From Flavobacteriales bacterium UBA1937 (GTDB lineage Bacteria > Bacteroidota > Bacteroidia > Flavobacteriales > Weeksellaceae), in NCBI GenBank assembly GCA_002337005.1, contig DDFD01000015.1:62001-126000 (forward strand): a DNA stretch of 64,000 nt. The letters are read 5' to 3'. A program made the position numbers and the translations under genes. The notes beneath the pieces were generated by a model. That model saw only the letters and a list, made by a program, of their open reading frames with translations, had not been told where the DNA came from and did no database searches. Each line of letters opens with the position of its first letter. Positions within the stretch are counted from its first letter, which is position 1. Of this stretch, positions 52,832-62,206 are shown one piece after another.

Positions 52832-52999
52832 AACCTGTATCTCTTTTGAGCAGGTTGTAAAATGAAGTTGTAGTTAGTTTGAGCAGGTTTTACAATTAAG
52901 CTGTAATTAATTTGCGCAGGTTTAGAAATACAACCTGTATTCCTTTTAAGCAGGTTTAGAAATATAACCTATAGCTATTTTGCACAGTGTTTGGAAATA
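52832..52999. repeat. Five degenerate 33-34 bp tandem repeats
   Basis: Units start at 52832, 52865, 52898, 52932 and 52966 (spacing 33, 33, 34, 34). Each has an AANNTGTA-like start, a central TTTGNGCAGGTT-like core and an A-rich end. They are contiguous with no spacers, so this is not CRISPR. The spacing of about three helical turns suggests iterons or an operator array. Confidence 0.65.
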
Positions 53000-53448
53000 T
53001 TTTTTGATTTCTGTATTTTGTTTGGGGGAGCAAAATAGAATTCATTACTGGTATTCATATACAAATAAACATTTAAAATCTTTGCTTAGGGAATATTATT
53101 TCTATGTATTTTTAGATATTCCCAAGGTGACAGAGTATTACTATTCTGCTACAAACCCAATTTTTGAGATTTTGCCCCCTATTCCATTTTTCCTAAAGAT
53201 TTGTATTAAGAAAAATAGAAGAAGAAAAGAAAAATAATACAAAACTGAATCATATAAATGATTTTGGAGTGGTATCATGTATTGGCTGGAGTATTGCATA
53301 GGTTATGTCTTTCGTCCCGAATGTAGTTGAACAAATACCAAACTCGTTGGAATGATGCAGGTCATCAGTCATTGGTTTTTGATAAGATCTTTTTAAAATA
53401 AATAAACTATTTTTACGAGTAATTACATTAAAAAATATTACTATAAAA

Positions 53449-54024
53449 ATGATAGATTTATATAAATATTTAAATTCTATTTCTCCAATCTACGATATAA
53501 CTTGGAATAATATTCGCGAATTATTTGTCGAGACCTCTTTAAAAAAAAATGAATATTTCATTAAAGATAATGAGATTGCAAAAAAAATAGGTTTTTTGAA
53601 AAATGGAGTTATAAGAGCTTTTTATAGAAATAATTTTGGAATCGAATATAATAAACATTTTTTTACTTCAGGCAATTTAGTAGCAGGATATTCATCATTA
53701 ATAAATAAAGAACCTAATAAAATAAATCAACAGGCTCTTACAGATTGTCAATTATTTATTGCAGACTATAAAGATATAGTAAATCTTTATGAAAAACATC
53801 ATGATTTTGAACGCTTTGGCAGAAAAATGGCCGAGTTATTTTTTGTAAATAAAGAGAAGCGTGAAGTTGATATTGTTATGCTAAATGCAGATGAGCGATA
53901 TCTTATTTTCCAAAATGAATTTCCTGAACTGGAACAACTTATCCCGCAATATCATATTGCATCATATTTAGGAATAACCCCAACACAACTCAGTCGTATC
54001 AGAAGAGCATTTTATAAAAAATAA
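53449..54024 (+). CDS. Crp/Fnr-family transcriptional regulator
   Basis: A 191-residue protein with a cyclic-nucleotide-binding-like beta-roll (residues 20-115, FIKDNEIAKKIGFLKNGVIR, FFTSGNLVAGYSSL) and a C-terminal HTH (QYHIASYLGITPTQLSRIRR). It belongs to the flavobacterial subgroup that lacks a canonical cAMP site. It lies just upstream of the DJ-1/SDR gene pair on the same strand and probably controls it. Confidence 0.85.
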   Translation: MIDLYKYLNSISPIYDITWNNIRELFVETSLKKNEYFIKDNEIAKKIGFLKNGVIRAFYRNNFGIEYNKHFFTSGNLVAGYSSLINKEPNKINQQALTDCQLFIADYKDIVNLYEKHHDFERFGRKMAELFFVNKEKREVDIVMLNADERYLIFQNEFPELEQLIPQYHIASYLGITPTQLSRIRRAFYKK

Positions 54025-54095
54025 TTTCTTTACATATGTAAATGCTTATGCAAATAGATTAAATTTTCTTTGTATCTAATTTTAAAATTTAGATA

Positions 54096-54896
54096 ATGAC
54101 AAAAAAAATTAATTTGACTTTATTCTTGGTATTATTGTCAGTTACTGCCGTCGCACAAAAAAAGATATTGTTTGTAATGAGTGCTGCTAAAGAATTGCAA
54201 CTCAAAAATGGAAAAGTTTATAAAGAAACTGGAGTTTTTTTGAATGAATTTTTTATGACTTATAAAAATATTTCTCAATTAGGCTATGAGATTGATTTTG
54301 CAACACCAAATGGTGTAAAATCATCTATTGACAAAGAAAGCTTAAATAAAAAATATTGGAAAAATAAACCTGATCTTTTACTTGAAGCCCAATTATTTGT
54401 TCGTGACAACGAAAAATTTAATAAACCTGAAACACTTGAATATGCTTTAGAAAATGTAACTCAATATTCTGGAATTATAATTCCAGGAGGACAAGGTTTA
54501 ATGGTAGATTTGATAAACGATTGGAAAATTCCGGAATTATTAAAAACAAATTTTAAGAATAAGAAAGTAATTGGTTTGATTTGCCACGCTCCGGCATTGA
54601 TACTCTCTATTCCTAAAGAAGAAAATCCCTTTATCGGTTATAAAGTTAACTCTGTAACAGGATTGGAAGAACTTTTTATTGAAAATTTTGTAATGAAGGG
54701 CAAACCTGAAAATAGGAAAATAGCCCAACAACTAAAAAAAATGGGTTTGAAGCATAAAAAAGGAAGCCCGGCAGCGAATTTTGCAATTCGAGACAGAGAA
54801 CTTATAACAAGCCAAAATCCGTATTCTAATCAGGCATTTATAAAATTATATTCGGAGGCATTGAAAGAATATGAATTAAAAAATACTTTGAAATAG
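54096..54896 (+). CDS. DJ-1/PfpI-superfamily protein with signal peptide
   Basis: A 266-residue type 1 glutamine-amidotransferase-like protein resembling Hsp31: VYKETGVFLNEFF near residue 41, GIIIPGGQGLMVDL, and the nucleophile elbow GLICHAPALIL with Cys163. A signal peptide (LFLVLLSVTAVAQ) predicts periplasmic location. Relatives act as chaperones or glyoxalase-like enzymes against reactive carbonyls. The next gene starts 5 bases after the stop. Confidence 0.82.
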   Translation: MTKKINLTLFLVLLSVTAVAQKKILFVMSAAKELQLKNGKVYKETGVFLNEFFMTYKNISQLGYEIDFATPNGVKSSIDKESLNKKYWKNKPDLLLEAQLFVRDNEKFNKPETLEYALENVTQYSGIIIPGGQGLMVDLINDWKIPELLKTNFKNKKVIGLICHAPALILSIPKEENPFIGYKVNSVTGLEELFIENFVMKGKPENRKIAQQLKKMGLKHKKGSPAANFAIRDRELITSQNPYSNQAFIKLYSEALKEYELKNTLK

Positions 54897-54901
54897 AACC
54901 T

Positions 54902-55639
54902 ATGAAATTATCTAACAATACTATTTTAATAACAGGCGGAACTTCAGGAATTGGTTTTGAAATGGTTCAGCAATTTTATAATCTTGATAATAAGTTAATT
55001 GTTACTTCCAGTAATCAACATAATCTGGACAAACTTAAAATTCAATTCCCTAAAATTGAAACAATAGTTTGTAATTTGGCTAATTTTTCATCAGTTCTAT
55101 ACTTTATAAACGAATGTTCAACTCGTTATAATGATATAAATATTGTGATCAATAATGCAGGTATTCAACATAACTACGATTGGATAGAAGAGAAAGATGG
55201 CTATAAAAAAATAGACGATGAAATTAGAATAAACCTAATAAGTCCCTTCCAGATTATCTATGGTTTACTTCCAATATTAATATCAAAAAAAAATTCTGCA
55301 ATTGTAAATATATCATCTGGTCTTGCATTTGCACCAAAAAAATCTGCTCCTATTTATTGTTCCACAAAAGCGGCTGTCCATAATGGAACGAGGGCACTTC
55401 GTTATCAACTTGAAAATACAAATATTAAAGTTTTTGAAATAATTCCGCCATTGGTTGATACTAAAATGACAACAGGAAGAGGACAAGGGAAAATTTCAAC
55501 TAAGCAACTTGTAGATGAGTTTCTTGATAATTTTAAGAAAGACAAACTTGAAAGTAGCATTGATAAAGTAAAAATTTTGAGGATCATACAAAGGTTATTC
55601 CCTAAATTAGCGGATAAAATTATGAAGAATAGAGGGTAA
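54902..55639 (+). CDS. Short-chain dehydrogenase/reductase (DltE-like)
   Basis: A 245-residue Rossmann-fold oxidoreductase with TGGTSGIG at residues 11-18, NNAG, the catalytic Ser (IVNISSGLAF) and Y-x3-K (IYCSTKAAVH). It resembles DltE/YqjQ-type SDRs of unknown substrate that use NAD(P)H. It follows the DJ-1 gene by 5 bases, so they probably form one operon. Confidence 0.87.
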   Translation: MKLSNNTILITGGTSGIGFEMVQQFYNLDNKLIVTSSNQHNLDKLKIQFPKIETIVCNLANFSSVLYFINECSTRYNDINIVINNAGIQHNYDWIEEKDGYKKIDDEIRINLISPFQIIYGLLPILISKKNSAIVNISSGLAFAPKKSAPIYCSTKAAVHNGTRALRYQLENTNIKVFEIIPPLVDTKMTTGRGQGKISTKQLVDEFLDNFKKDKLESSIDKVKILRIIQRLFPKLADKIMKNRG

Positions 55640-55667
55640 TAATCAACTAATATCTAAATAACTTTTA

Positions 55668-56519
55668 ATGAACAAAATCCCTGTAAGACAAATTGAAGAG
55701 CCTGATTTTTCCGATAGTTTTACTATTAAGGACATTGGTGCTTTGCTTTCGGGGAAAGATATGGTTCAGGAATTGCATAGGCACAATTTCTTTTTTGTGT
55801 TGGTTTTGAAAAAAGGAATCGGAATACATACGATAGATTTTATTTCCCACCCTGTTAATGATTATTCCGTCTTCTTTATGCAGCCCGGACAAGTACATCA
55901 ATTGACGTTGAAAAACGGAAGCACAGGTTATTTGCTTCAGTTTAATGCCGATTTTTATTTACCCCGTGAGCAATCCGCTATTCAAATATTCCGAAAGGTA
56001 AGCACTAAGAATTATTGCCCGCTTAATGCTGAAAGAATAAAAAAATTAATTTCCATTTTGGATTATATTTTTCAGGAATACAACGAAAAGCAGGAACGAT
56101 ACAAGGATATAATTAAAGCGAATCTGGAAATTTTCTTCATTGAGTTGGTCAGACAAAGCAAAACTCCTGAAAGCCTGTCAAAAAATCAAAATTCTTATGC
56201 TCAGGAGCGGCTTGAAGAACTTTTAGAGTTATTGAGAAAGCATATTACCAACATTAAACAAGTCACACAATATGCAGATATGTTGCATCTTACAACTTAT
56301 CAGTTAAATGCCATCACAAAAGAAACATTAGGAAAAACGGGTTCGCAGCTCATCAATGAACAAATCCTTCTCGAAGCCAAAAGGCAGCTCCTTGCCACAT
56401 CCAATCAGGTCAATCAGATTGCTTACGATTTGGGTTACGAAGACGTATCTTACTTTATCCGCTTCTTCAAAAAACATACAGGGAATTCTCCGGAAATATT
56501 CAGGCAAAACTTTAAATAA
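55668..56519 (+). CDS. AraC-family transcriptional regulator
   Basis: A 283-residue regulator with an N-terminal cupin-like sensing domain (LHRHNFFFVLVLKKGIGIHT, FFMQPGQVHQLTLK) and a C-terminal double HTH (LTTYQLNAITKETLGKTGSQ, ILLEAKRQLLATSNQVNQIA, DVSYFIRFFKKHTGNSPEIF). It probably controls neighbouring small enzymes. A remnant of its C-terminal coding end lies about 1 kb downstream at 57507-57572. Confidence 0.88.
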   Translation: MNKIPVRQIEEPDFSDSFTIKDIGALLSGKDMVQELHRHNFFFVLVLKKGIGIHTIDFISHPVNDYSVFFMQPGQVHQLTLKNGSTGYLLQFNADFYLPREQSAIQIFRKVSTKNYCPLNAERIKKLISILDYIFQEYNEKQERYKDIIKANLEIFFIELVRQSKTPESLSKNQNSYAQERLEELLELLRKHITNIKQVTQYADMLHLTTYQLNAITKETLGKTGSQLINEQILLEAKRQLLATSNQVNQIAYDLGYEDVSYFIRFFKKHTGNSPEIFRQNFK

Positions 56520-56613
56520 GTACTGTTTAACAGTCAAAAAACAAGAAAAATTAAAAATTGTTTTCATATTGTTGTCGAATATACTATATTTGCAGCAACA
56601 AAATTTTCAAACA

Positions 56614-56979
56614 ATGAGACGATTAGAATTTGCATCTCTACAAGTAAGAGATTTGGAAGTTTCAAAAGACTTCTACACCAATAAATTAGGATTTGAAGTA
56701 TCCGAAATGTCAAACCCTTATGCCTGCGTTTTCAAATACAACAAAGGCGAAGCAAGTTTTGCAATAAGAACGCCTATGAGCAATATAGACGACAAAGAAT
56801 TGGGTATTGGTGTTCAACTTTGGTTTGCTATTGACCGTACGATTGAAGACTTGCAGACAGACCTGACCGCTAAAAAAATTGCCATTTTAGGCACAATCAA
56901 CACCACACCATTTGGAAAAACGCTGATAGTGAAGGACCCTGACGGTTATACTCTGACTTTTTTACAACCACACGCTTAA
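56614..56979 (+). CDS. VOC-family (glyoxalase/bleomycin-resistance-like) protein
   Basis: From the ATG at 56614 the product has 121 residues with the two beta-alpha-beta modules of the vicinal oxygen chelate fold (LEFASLQVRDLEVSKDFYTN and KTLIVKDPDGYTLTFLQPH). A Bacteroidota -7 box TATATTTG at 56585-56592 supports this start over an in-frame one 258 bases upstream, which would lie inside the AraC gene. The substrate is unknown. The MarR gene starts 1 base after the stop. Confidence 0.85.
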   Translation: MRRLEFASLQVRDLEVSKDFYTNKLGFEVSEMSNPYACVFKYNKGEASFAIRTPMSNIDDKELGIGVQLWFAIDRTIEDLQTDLTAKKIAILGTINTTPFGKTLIVKDPDGYTLTFLQPHA

Positions 56980-56980
56980 A

Positions 56981-57439
56981 ATGAAGGACATTGAATTTAA
57001 GTTTAAAAGACCAAACGAGAGTCCCGGTTATTTACTTGGACAATTAACTATGTTGTGGCAACGTAAACTAAAAAAAGTTTTAGACCCTTTAAACCTTACA
57101 CAAACACAGTTTGTTTTGTTAGCTGCATTAGGTTGGCTTTCAAAAACGAATAAGGTTGTTACACAGATAGACATTGCCAATCAGAGTAATTCCGATAGGA
57201 TGATGGTGTCAAAAGTATTGCGAACTTTGCAAGACAAGAAATTTATCAGCAGGCAAGAACACCAAACCGATACAAGAGCCAAAGTAATTAAAATGACAAA
57301 TGAAGGTGCGGAAGTTCTTCAAAAAGCATTGACAGCGGTTGAAAATGCCGATATAGATTTCTTTTCTGTTTTAGGTAACAAATTATCTTCATTTAATCAG
57401 AATATGATAGACTTAACCGAACAAAATAAAGATGAGTAA
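56981..57439 (+). CDS. MarR-family transcriptional regulator
   Basis: A 152-residue winged-helix regulator (LTQTQFVLLAALGWLS, VTQIDIANQSNSDRMMVSKV, and the wing ISRQEHQTDTRAKVIKMT). It is adjacent to the VOC gene, so it probably senses the same electrophile or drug and represses the pair. Confidence 0.87.
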   Translation: MKDIEFKFKRPNESPGYLLGQLTMLWQRKLKKVLDPLNLTQTQFVLLAALGWLSKTNKVVTQIDIANQSNSDRMMVSKVLRTLQDKKFISRQEHQTDTRAKVIKMTNEGAEVLQKALTAVENADIDFFSVLGNKLSSFNQNMIDLTEQNKDE

Positions 57440-57450
57440 AAGCTCTTAGC

Positions 57451-57492
57451 ACCGCTAACGGTTTGAGATAAAGCCCCAGAACTGTTAGCGGT
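57451..57492 (+). terminator. Inverted repeat after the MarR gene, possible terminator
   Basis: A 9-bp stem ACCGCTAAC/GTTAGCGGT with a 24-base loop, 12 bases past the MarR stop. No T-run follows, so terminator function is uncertain. Confidence 0.35.
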
Positions 57493-57506
57493 AAAGCTAA
57501 ATCTTC

Positions 57507-57572
57507 CTTATCTCTTTCTTCAAAAAACATACGAGAAATTCCCCGGAAATATTCAGGCAAAATTTTAAATAA
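57507..57572 (+). pseudogene. Remnant of an AraC-family gene 3' end
   Basis: The frame reads LISFFKKHTRNSPEIFRQNF then stop, matching the last residues of the AraC protein at 55668-56519, and similarity continues for about 12 bases past the stop. Only this tail survives, so an AraC gene or its end was duplicated here. Confidence 0.75.
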
Positions 57573-57670
57573 GTCCTGTTTAACTTCATTTTTGTCCTAC
57601 ATAGCACTTTCATTACTGTTGTAATTTTGCAATATAAATAAGAAAGTAATAACACTATAAATTAGGACTT

Positions 57671-58312
57671 ATGAATAATAATTCGTTTGATGAAGATTAC
57701 AAAAAATTTTGGGATACCCGATACAAAAATCCTGAATATGCCTACGGCAAAAATCCCAACGATTTTTTTAAAGAACAAATTCAAAAGCTAAAACCAGCTT
57801 CCATTCTTTTGCCTGCCGATGGCGAAGCAAGAAATGGCGTCTATGCTGCTGAATTGGGATGGGATGTTACTTCGCTTGATTTGAGCATTGAAGCCAAAAA
57901 TAAAGCTTGGGAATTGGCTGAAGAAAGACAAGTAAGCATTAATTATATCGTAGAAGACCTCGAAAATCTCGATTTTCCCAAATCATCTTTCGACGCAATT
58001 GCATTGATTTACGCTCATTTTTCCGCCGATAAAAAATCTCTCCTGCACAAGAAATTAAGCGAATGGCTGAAACCGGGCGGAACTATCATTTTTGAAGCAT
58101 TCAGTAAAAATCATCTCCAATTGTTACAATCAAATCCAAAAATCGGCGGGCCAAAAGATATTGATATGTTGTTTTCAAAAGAGGAATTACTTGAAGATTT
58201 TCCGCAATATAAAATAAAAATACTTGAAGAAGCACAAATCCAAATCAAAGAAGGATTGTATCATAACGGAAGTGGCTCTGTAATTCGGTTTGTAGGCAAA
58301 AAACCATTCTAA
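57671..58312 (+). CDS. Class I SAM-dependent methyltransferase (TehB-like)
   Basis: A 213-residue methyltransferase: N-terminal DEDYKKFWDTRYKNPEYAYG, a modified motif I ILLPADGEARNGVYAAELGW, motif II TSLDLSIEAKNKAWELAEER, then VEDLENLDFPKSSFDAIALI and LKPGGTIIFEAF. This pattern is that of TehB/thiopurine-type methyltransferases, which detoxify metalloids or small thiols in known members. A TAATTTTG box at 57622-57629 is the likely promoter. Confidence 0.82.
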   Translation: MNNNSFDEDYKKFWDTRYKNPEYAYGKNPNDFFKEQIQKLKPASILLPADGEARNGVYAAELGWDVTSLDLSIEAKNKAWELAEERQVSINYIVEDLENLDFPKSSFDAIALIYAHFSADKKSLLHKKLSEWLKPGGTIIFEAFSKNHLQLLQSNPKIGGPKDIDMLFSKEELLEDFPQYKIKILEEAQIQIKEGLYHNGSGSVIRFVGKKPF

Positions 58313-58364
58313 CCTTTGATAAAATATACAAATGAAAATCATCATACCTGAAAAACAAGAAAGC

Positions 58365-58397
58365 GGAAGTTTTTATTTTCCACCTTTAAAAACTTCC
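58365..58397. terminator. Inverted repeat between converging genes
   Basis: A perfect 10-bp stem GGAAGTTTTT/AAAAACTTCC with a 13-base loop, overlapping the S41 stop codon. It probably ends both the methyltransferase and protease transcripts. Confidence 0.5.
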
Positions 58398-60526
58398 ATT
58401 GCTTTTTCTATATAAACATCTTTTCCGTTTTTTAAATCTTCGGATGTTTCATTAACGATGATATCTGGCAAAACACCAATAGCGTGAAATCGGCTTCCAT
58501 CTGGATTAATAACTTTCAGCCCGGTAAAAGAAATTTGAAAATCATTCAGCAAATCAATATCATTTCGGTTTCCGTTTGCTCCAGCTGTAGTTCTCCCAAT
58601 GATGGTCACTAATTTGTAATGTTTTATGAATTGGGTGAACATTTCTGCATTGCTCACACTTCTTTCATCTACCAAAAGCACGTTATTTGTTTTTAGTGGA
58701 TTGTCGGAAATAAAACTCCTATTTCGATGTCCGTTGCATTCCTCTGTAAAATATTTGAAATCCGGAAGATAAATTTCTCTACCGCAAAGCCATTTTGTAG
58801 TATCTTCTGGGAACAAATAATTAAGTAATAAATGGCTTTGATCGGTTCTTGGATATCCTCGCAAATCGATTATCAGATTTTTGTGTTTTCGGATGTTTGG
58901 AATTTCTTCTTCCATTTCCTTTGCAGAAAGTTTATCCATATTGACATAATAGGTTTCTGCATTTATTTCTTTCGATTTTGTAACATCATCTCTGGTATAG
59001 AAATCTGAATTGGCAATGTATTCTGTGTCTCTTTTCAGAGTAACATTTTCCCCGTTTTTCAATTGAAAATTGATAAAGCTGTCTTTGCTTCCTCGTATTG
59101 ATAGTTGTGCAGAAATCCAATTTTTATATTGTTTGGAACCGGAAATATATTGCTGTAAACTATCAATATATTTTTTTGTTTCAATATCATCAATTTTTGT
59201 GATGATATCTCCTTTTTCAATACCATCAATTTTACCAATTGTATTTTTGACCATTAATTGGTTATTGATATATCGAACTGCAATTTTTGGTGCAAACTTT
59301 CTTGTTTCAGATAATCCCCTGTAATAAACTGCCATATGTCCGTCATCAAAATTGGAGGTAAATCTGCTTAATGTTAAATAATTATCATACTCATTTTTAT
59401 CATCAAAAGCATCTTTTAATGATTTTTCTAAAACTGCATTCCAATCGGTTTTTATTACATCCTGATAAGGAGAAAAATTTTTGAAAATATTCCAGCTTAT
59501 CATCACGTTTGCAATAGCAATATCTCTATTAAAAGGAATGTTTTTTAATAGGGATTGAATTTCGTTTAATTCTTTTTTATCAGTTTTTGGAAGTGTATTT
59601 TCTTCATCTGAATATACAAGTGTTGGAATAACTACCGTTAAATTACTTGACAAATTCAGTTTTACAAAATTATCCCAAGTCACATTGTATGGACTAATTC
59701 CATTTTCGGAATCATTCAGAAATTTGATTTCATTTTCGGTTCTTTTCAAAAGAAGTCTCGGGTTATTTGCTTTCCAATCTTGACTTGTTAATTTGGGAAG
59801 TTTATAAGGAAGCCAATCTTTATTTTTGTTCTGATACCAAAGTTTTACATTCCTAAATTCAGAATCAGATTTTGTACATAACAGTCCAAAATTAATTTTT
59901 TCTACAGGCAAATTGTTTTCTATGAGAAGTTCTTTCCTCTCCCATTCTTCGGAAGTTACAGGATTTCTTTGGTGTGTTTTGAAGTTTTCCTTTTTAATTC
60001 CCTTGTTGTACAGATTCGCATAAATATAACTTTCTCCACCATTACCGCTTTTGGCTTCATATGTAATCTTTACGTTAGAATACATCCCTTCCGGATTGAG
60101 ATTGATAAAGACATAATTGAATTGTTTTTTTTCGGCATCACCACGATTGAATCTTCTGCTTACAAAAGCATTTCTTTTCTTTTTGGCATCTACACCTAAC
60201 CCTTTATGAATCCAAAAAACCGGCACCAAATTGTTTTGATTCCACTGGTATTCTTTTCCTTCAAAAGAAATTGTTGGCGCAATCGGAACGAATAATTTTT
60301 TAAGAACGTTCTCAAACTCTTGTTGATTTTTTGTTTTTAAAATTTGTTCAGTTCCGTAAGCAGCGAATTGATTCCAATTAATTTTTGAATTTTCATCACT
60401 TGGATGAAAGTATCTTACCACACCATAAATTGCTGCGAAATCCTTTAGTTTCTGAATTTCAGTATTGGTTTGAGCAAAAAAGAATTGAGTTATAATTGTA
60501 AAGAAAAATAGAATTTTTAGTTTCAT
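58373..60526 (-). CDS. S41-family (C-terminal processing type) peptidase, exported
   Basis: A 717-residue protein with a signal peptide (MKLKILFFFTIITQFFFAQ), an N-terminal region of unknown fold (to about residue 330), a PDZ-like segment (GKIDGIEKGDIITKIDDIET, near residue 440) and the S41 catalytic domain. The latter contains NLIIDLRGYPRTDQSHLLLN, the Ser-bearing VDERSVSNAEMFTQF and GRTTAGANGNRNDIDL. It probably cleaves C-termini of periplasmic or surface proteins. It is transcribed alone; the retropepsin-like gene lies 148 bases upstream. Confidence 0.85.
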   Translation of the reverse strand: MKLKILFFFTIITQFFFAQTNTEIQKLKDFAAIYGVVRYFHPSDENSKINWNQFAAYGTEQILKTKNQQEFENVLKKLFVPIAPTISFEGKEYQWNQNNLVPVFWIHKGLGVDAKKKRNAFVSRRFNRGDAEKKQFNYVFINLNPEGMYSNVKITYEAKSGNGGESYIYANLYNKGIKKENFKTHQRNPVTSEEWERKELLIENNLPVEKINFGLLCTKSDSEFRNVKLWYQNKNKDWLPYKLPKLTSQDWKANNPRLLLKRTENEIKFLNDSENGISPYNVTWDNFVKLNLSSNLTVVIPTLVYSDEENTLPKTDKKELNEIQSLLKNIPFNRDIAIANVMISWNIFKNFSPYQDVIKTDWNAVLEKSLKDAFDDKNEYDNYLTLSRFTSNFDDGHMAVYYRGLSETRKFAPKIAVRYINNQLMVKNTIGKIDGIEKGDIITKIDDIETKKYIDSLQQYISGSKQYKNWISAQLSIRGSKDSFINFQLKNGENVTLKRDTEYIANSDFYTRDDVTKSKEINAETYYVNMDKLSAKEMEEEIPNIRKHKNLIIDLRGYPRTDQSHLLLNYLFPEDTTKWLCGREIYLPDFKYFTEECNGHRNRSFISDNPLKTNNVLLVDERSVSNAEMFTQFIKHYKLVTIIGRTTAGANGNRNDIDLLNDFQISFTGLKVINPDGSRFHAIGVLPDIIVNETSEDLKNGKDVYIEKAMEVFKGGK

Positions 60527-60674
60527 ATTAAAAGTTTATTTTTTCAACGTGTCCAAAGAAATTAAGATTCGTATTAAAAATCTTCATTTTAATTCCTAAA
60601 ACACTTATAAAATTTGTTTAGAAATGTTAAATATGATTTGTTTTATAACTTTTTTTAATAAAAATCTACTGTTA

Positions 60675-61586
60675 TTAATGAATAGCCATTTTCATATTTT
60701 TTGCATCGATATAAAGTTGCTTTTGTAGAAATATTTTGTTTCCCAACATCCCAGACATTCCGGAGTATTTCATCAAATAATATTGAGATTTTGAATATCC
60801 ATCCACATACGTTATTTCGTGAAGTGGGATTTTTGTGTGTTGAAATTCAATATTTTTATTCGTTTCTGCGGTGTAAGTGGTGAGAATATTGTCCCAAGAT
60901 TTTCCTTTTTCTATTTTTATTTTTGATTTTTTCAATTTTGACTTTTCCCAGATTTCTTTAGTCGTCAAAAGTTCGAAAGCACTCGCTCCAGAATCGTAGA
61001 GAAATTTTTCATCTTTGCCGTCTAAAACTCCTGGAATAATGATTTTTCTTTTCTTGAATTTGAAATCAAAAATTTCTTTTTTTAAATAATTAGGCTCTGA
61101 ATTAAGATTGAAAATCACATAATTATTTTCAAAATCAATCAATGTTTTTCTATTTTCCAGCAAATCAGTTCCGATAGTTCCAATAATATTGAGTTTATTC
61201 TTTTCAAGTTTTTTTCCAAAATCAATGATTTTAAATTGTTTGGATTTTACTTCACAATTCCCGATTTTGAAACTGCCTTTTGCAAGATTGTTTTGTACAG
61301 AAATCTGCCTGATTCCTGTAATGGAATTTTTGTAAAAAATGGTACTTGGACTTCCTGTGTCAAACTGCAAATAATAGGTTGTGGTATCCGTGTCAAAATG
61401 TATCGGCAAAAGCATTGCATCTTTTGTCCCGGTTTCCCATTTCATTGGGATTTTTCCACTTTCGTTTTTAACTTGTAAATGATTTTTTTCTGGTGAAAAT
61501 TTTCGGTCAAAATAGAAATATCCCAAAACGATAGAAAGCAAAATTAAAACAGAAAAGGCAAGCAAAATTTTTTTAAATAGTTTCAT
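60675..61586 (-). CDS. Retropepsin-like aspartyl protease, membrane-anchored
   Basis: From the ATG at 61586 the 303-residue protein begins with a hydrophobic anchor or signal (LLAFSVLILLSIVLGYFYF). Two aspartyl-protease motifs are visible, YLQFDTGSPST near residue 70 and FLYDSGASAFE near residue 198, so a single chain may form the two-Asp active site. An upstream in-frame ATG at 61619 is less likely. It follows the XRE gene and may be regulated by it. Substrate unknown. Confidence 0.78.
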   Translation of the reverse strand: MKLFKKILLAFSVLILLSIVLGYFYFDRKFSPEKNHLQVKNESGKIPMKWETGTKDAMLLPIHFDTDTTTYYLQFDTGSPSTIFYKNSITGIRQISVQNNLAKGSFKIGNCEVKSKQFKIIDFGKKLEKNKLNIIGTIGTDLLENRKTLIDFENNYVIFNLNSEPNYLKKEIFDFKFKKRKIIIPGVLDGKDEKFLYDSGASAFELLTTKEIWEKSKLKKSKIKIEKGKSWDNILTTYTAETNKNIEFQHTKIPLHEITYVDGYSKSQYYLMKYSGMSGMLGNKIFLQKQLYIDAKNMKMAIH

Positions 61587-61651
61587 TGATTTTTTTGTGC
61601 AATGTTCAGTAAAAATCAAGAAATTATTTGAAAAAAGAATACGACATTTTT

Positions 61652-61669
61652 ACGACATTTAAGTGTCGT
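61652..61669 (-). promoter_or_regulatory. Inverted repeat between the XRE and protease genes
   Basis: ACGACA/TGTCGT arms with a 6-base loop, next to a direct repeat of ACGACATTT at 61641. It could be an operator for the XRE protein or a weak terminator after its gene, since a T-rich stretch follows on the minus strand. Confidence 0.35.
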
Positions 61670-61672
61670 TCG

Positions 61673-62206
61673 TTATAAAAAACTGTTTTTCAGTGCTATT
61701 TTCAATTTATTAGTTTTATTCAAATTTATCCCATTAATTGTTACAATTAGTAGTTTCATTATTAAAAAAGTGAGTAATAGATAAATGAAAATTGGTTTTC
61801 TGATGAGAAATTCCTTCTGAACAAATGGACAAATGATTAAAGAAATGGATTGGAAAAATGCGAGAATAATTTGTATTTCAACTATTTTTTTTCCGAGATT
61901 TTTATTGAGTAAGTCTTTCGTTTTCGAAGTTAAAAACCAAGGGAAAATAATTCCACCAAACGGAATGACTAAAGCAGCAAGAGCAGAAAAATTGATAGTT
62001 TTTGCACGTTCTATATTTTCGGTTTCTTTTTCAAGTAAATTTTCCGGATTGGTTTCTAAAGTTTTTGCAATCGCATTTAGTGTAAAACCTTTTAGCGGAC
62101 TCCCTGCTTCAATTCTTTGAATAGTTCTAAGTGAAACACCAGATTTTTCAGCAAGTTCACTTTGTGTAAGGTTTCTTTGTTCTCTCCAATATTTTACATT
62201 ATTCAT
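61673..62206 (-). CDS. XRE-family regulator with membrane domain
   Basis: A 177-residue protein with an N-terminal Cro/C1 HTH (LTQSELAEKSGVSLRTIQRI, residues 13-32) and three or four hydrophobic helices (about 73-90, 107-125, 137-158). Membrane-tethered XRE regulators of this type occur in Bacteroidota; the ligand is unknown. It ends 86 bases before the retropepsin-like gene. Confidence 0.8.
   Translation of the reverse strand: MNNVKYWREQRNLTQSELAEKSGVSLRTIQRIEAGSPLKGFTLNAIAKTLETNPENLLEKETENIERAKTINFSALAALVIPFGGIIFPWFLTSKTKDLLNKNLGKKIVEIQIILAFFQSISLIICPFVQKEFLIRKPIFIYLLLTFLIMKLLIVTINGINLNKTNKLKIALKNSFL

Larger units (their letters stand above)
52437..53448. other. About 1 kb without a supported gene, with palindrome and repeats
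   Basis: It contains an imperfect palindrome (52670-52730) and a five-unit tandem repeat (52832-52999), each listed separately. An 85-codon open frame at 52980-53237 starts inside the repeats and has no protein-like features. The rest is AT-rich and unexplained. Confidence 0.55.

Noticed and set aside
52832..52999. CRISPR array
   Set aside because: The units are contiguous and degenerate with no unique spacers, and no cas genes are present.
52980..53237. 85-codon open frame on the plus strand
   Set aside because: It starts inside the tandem repeat, is rich in aromatic residues without domain features, and has no neighbour or promoter support.
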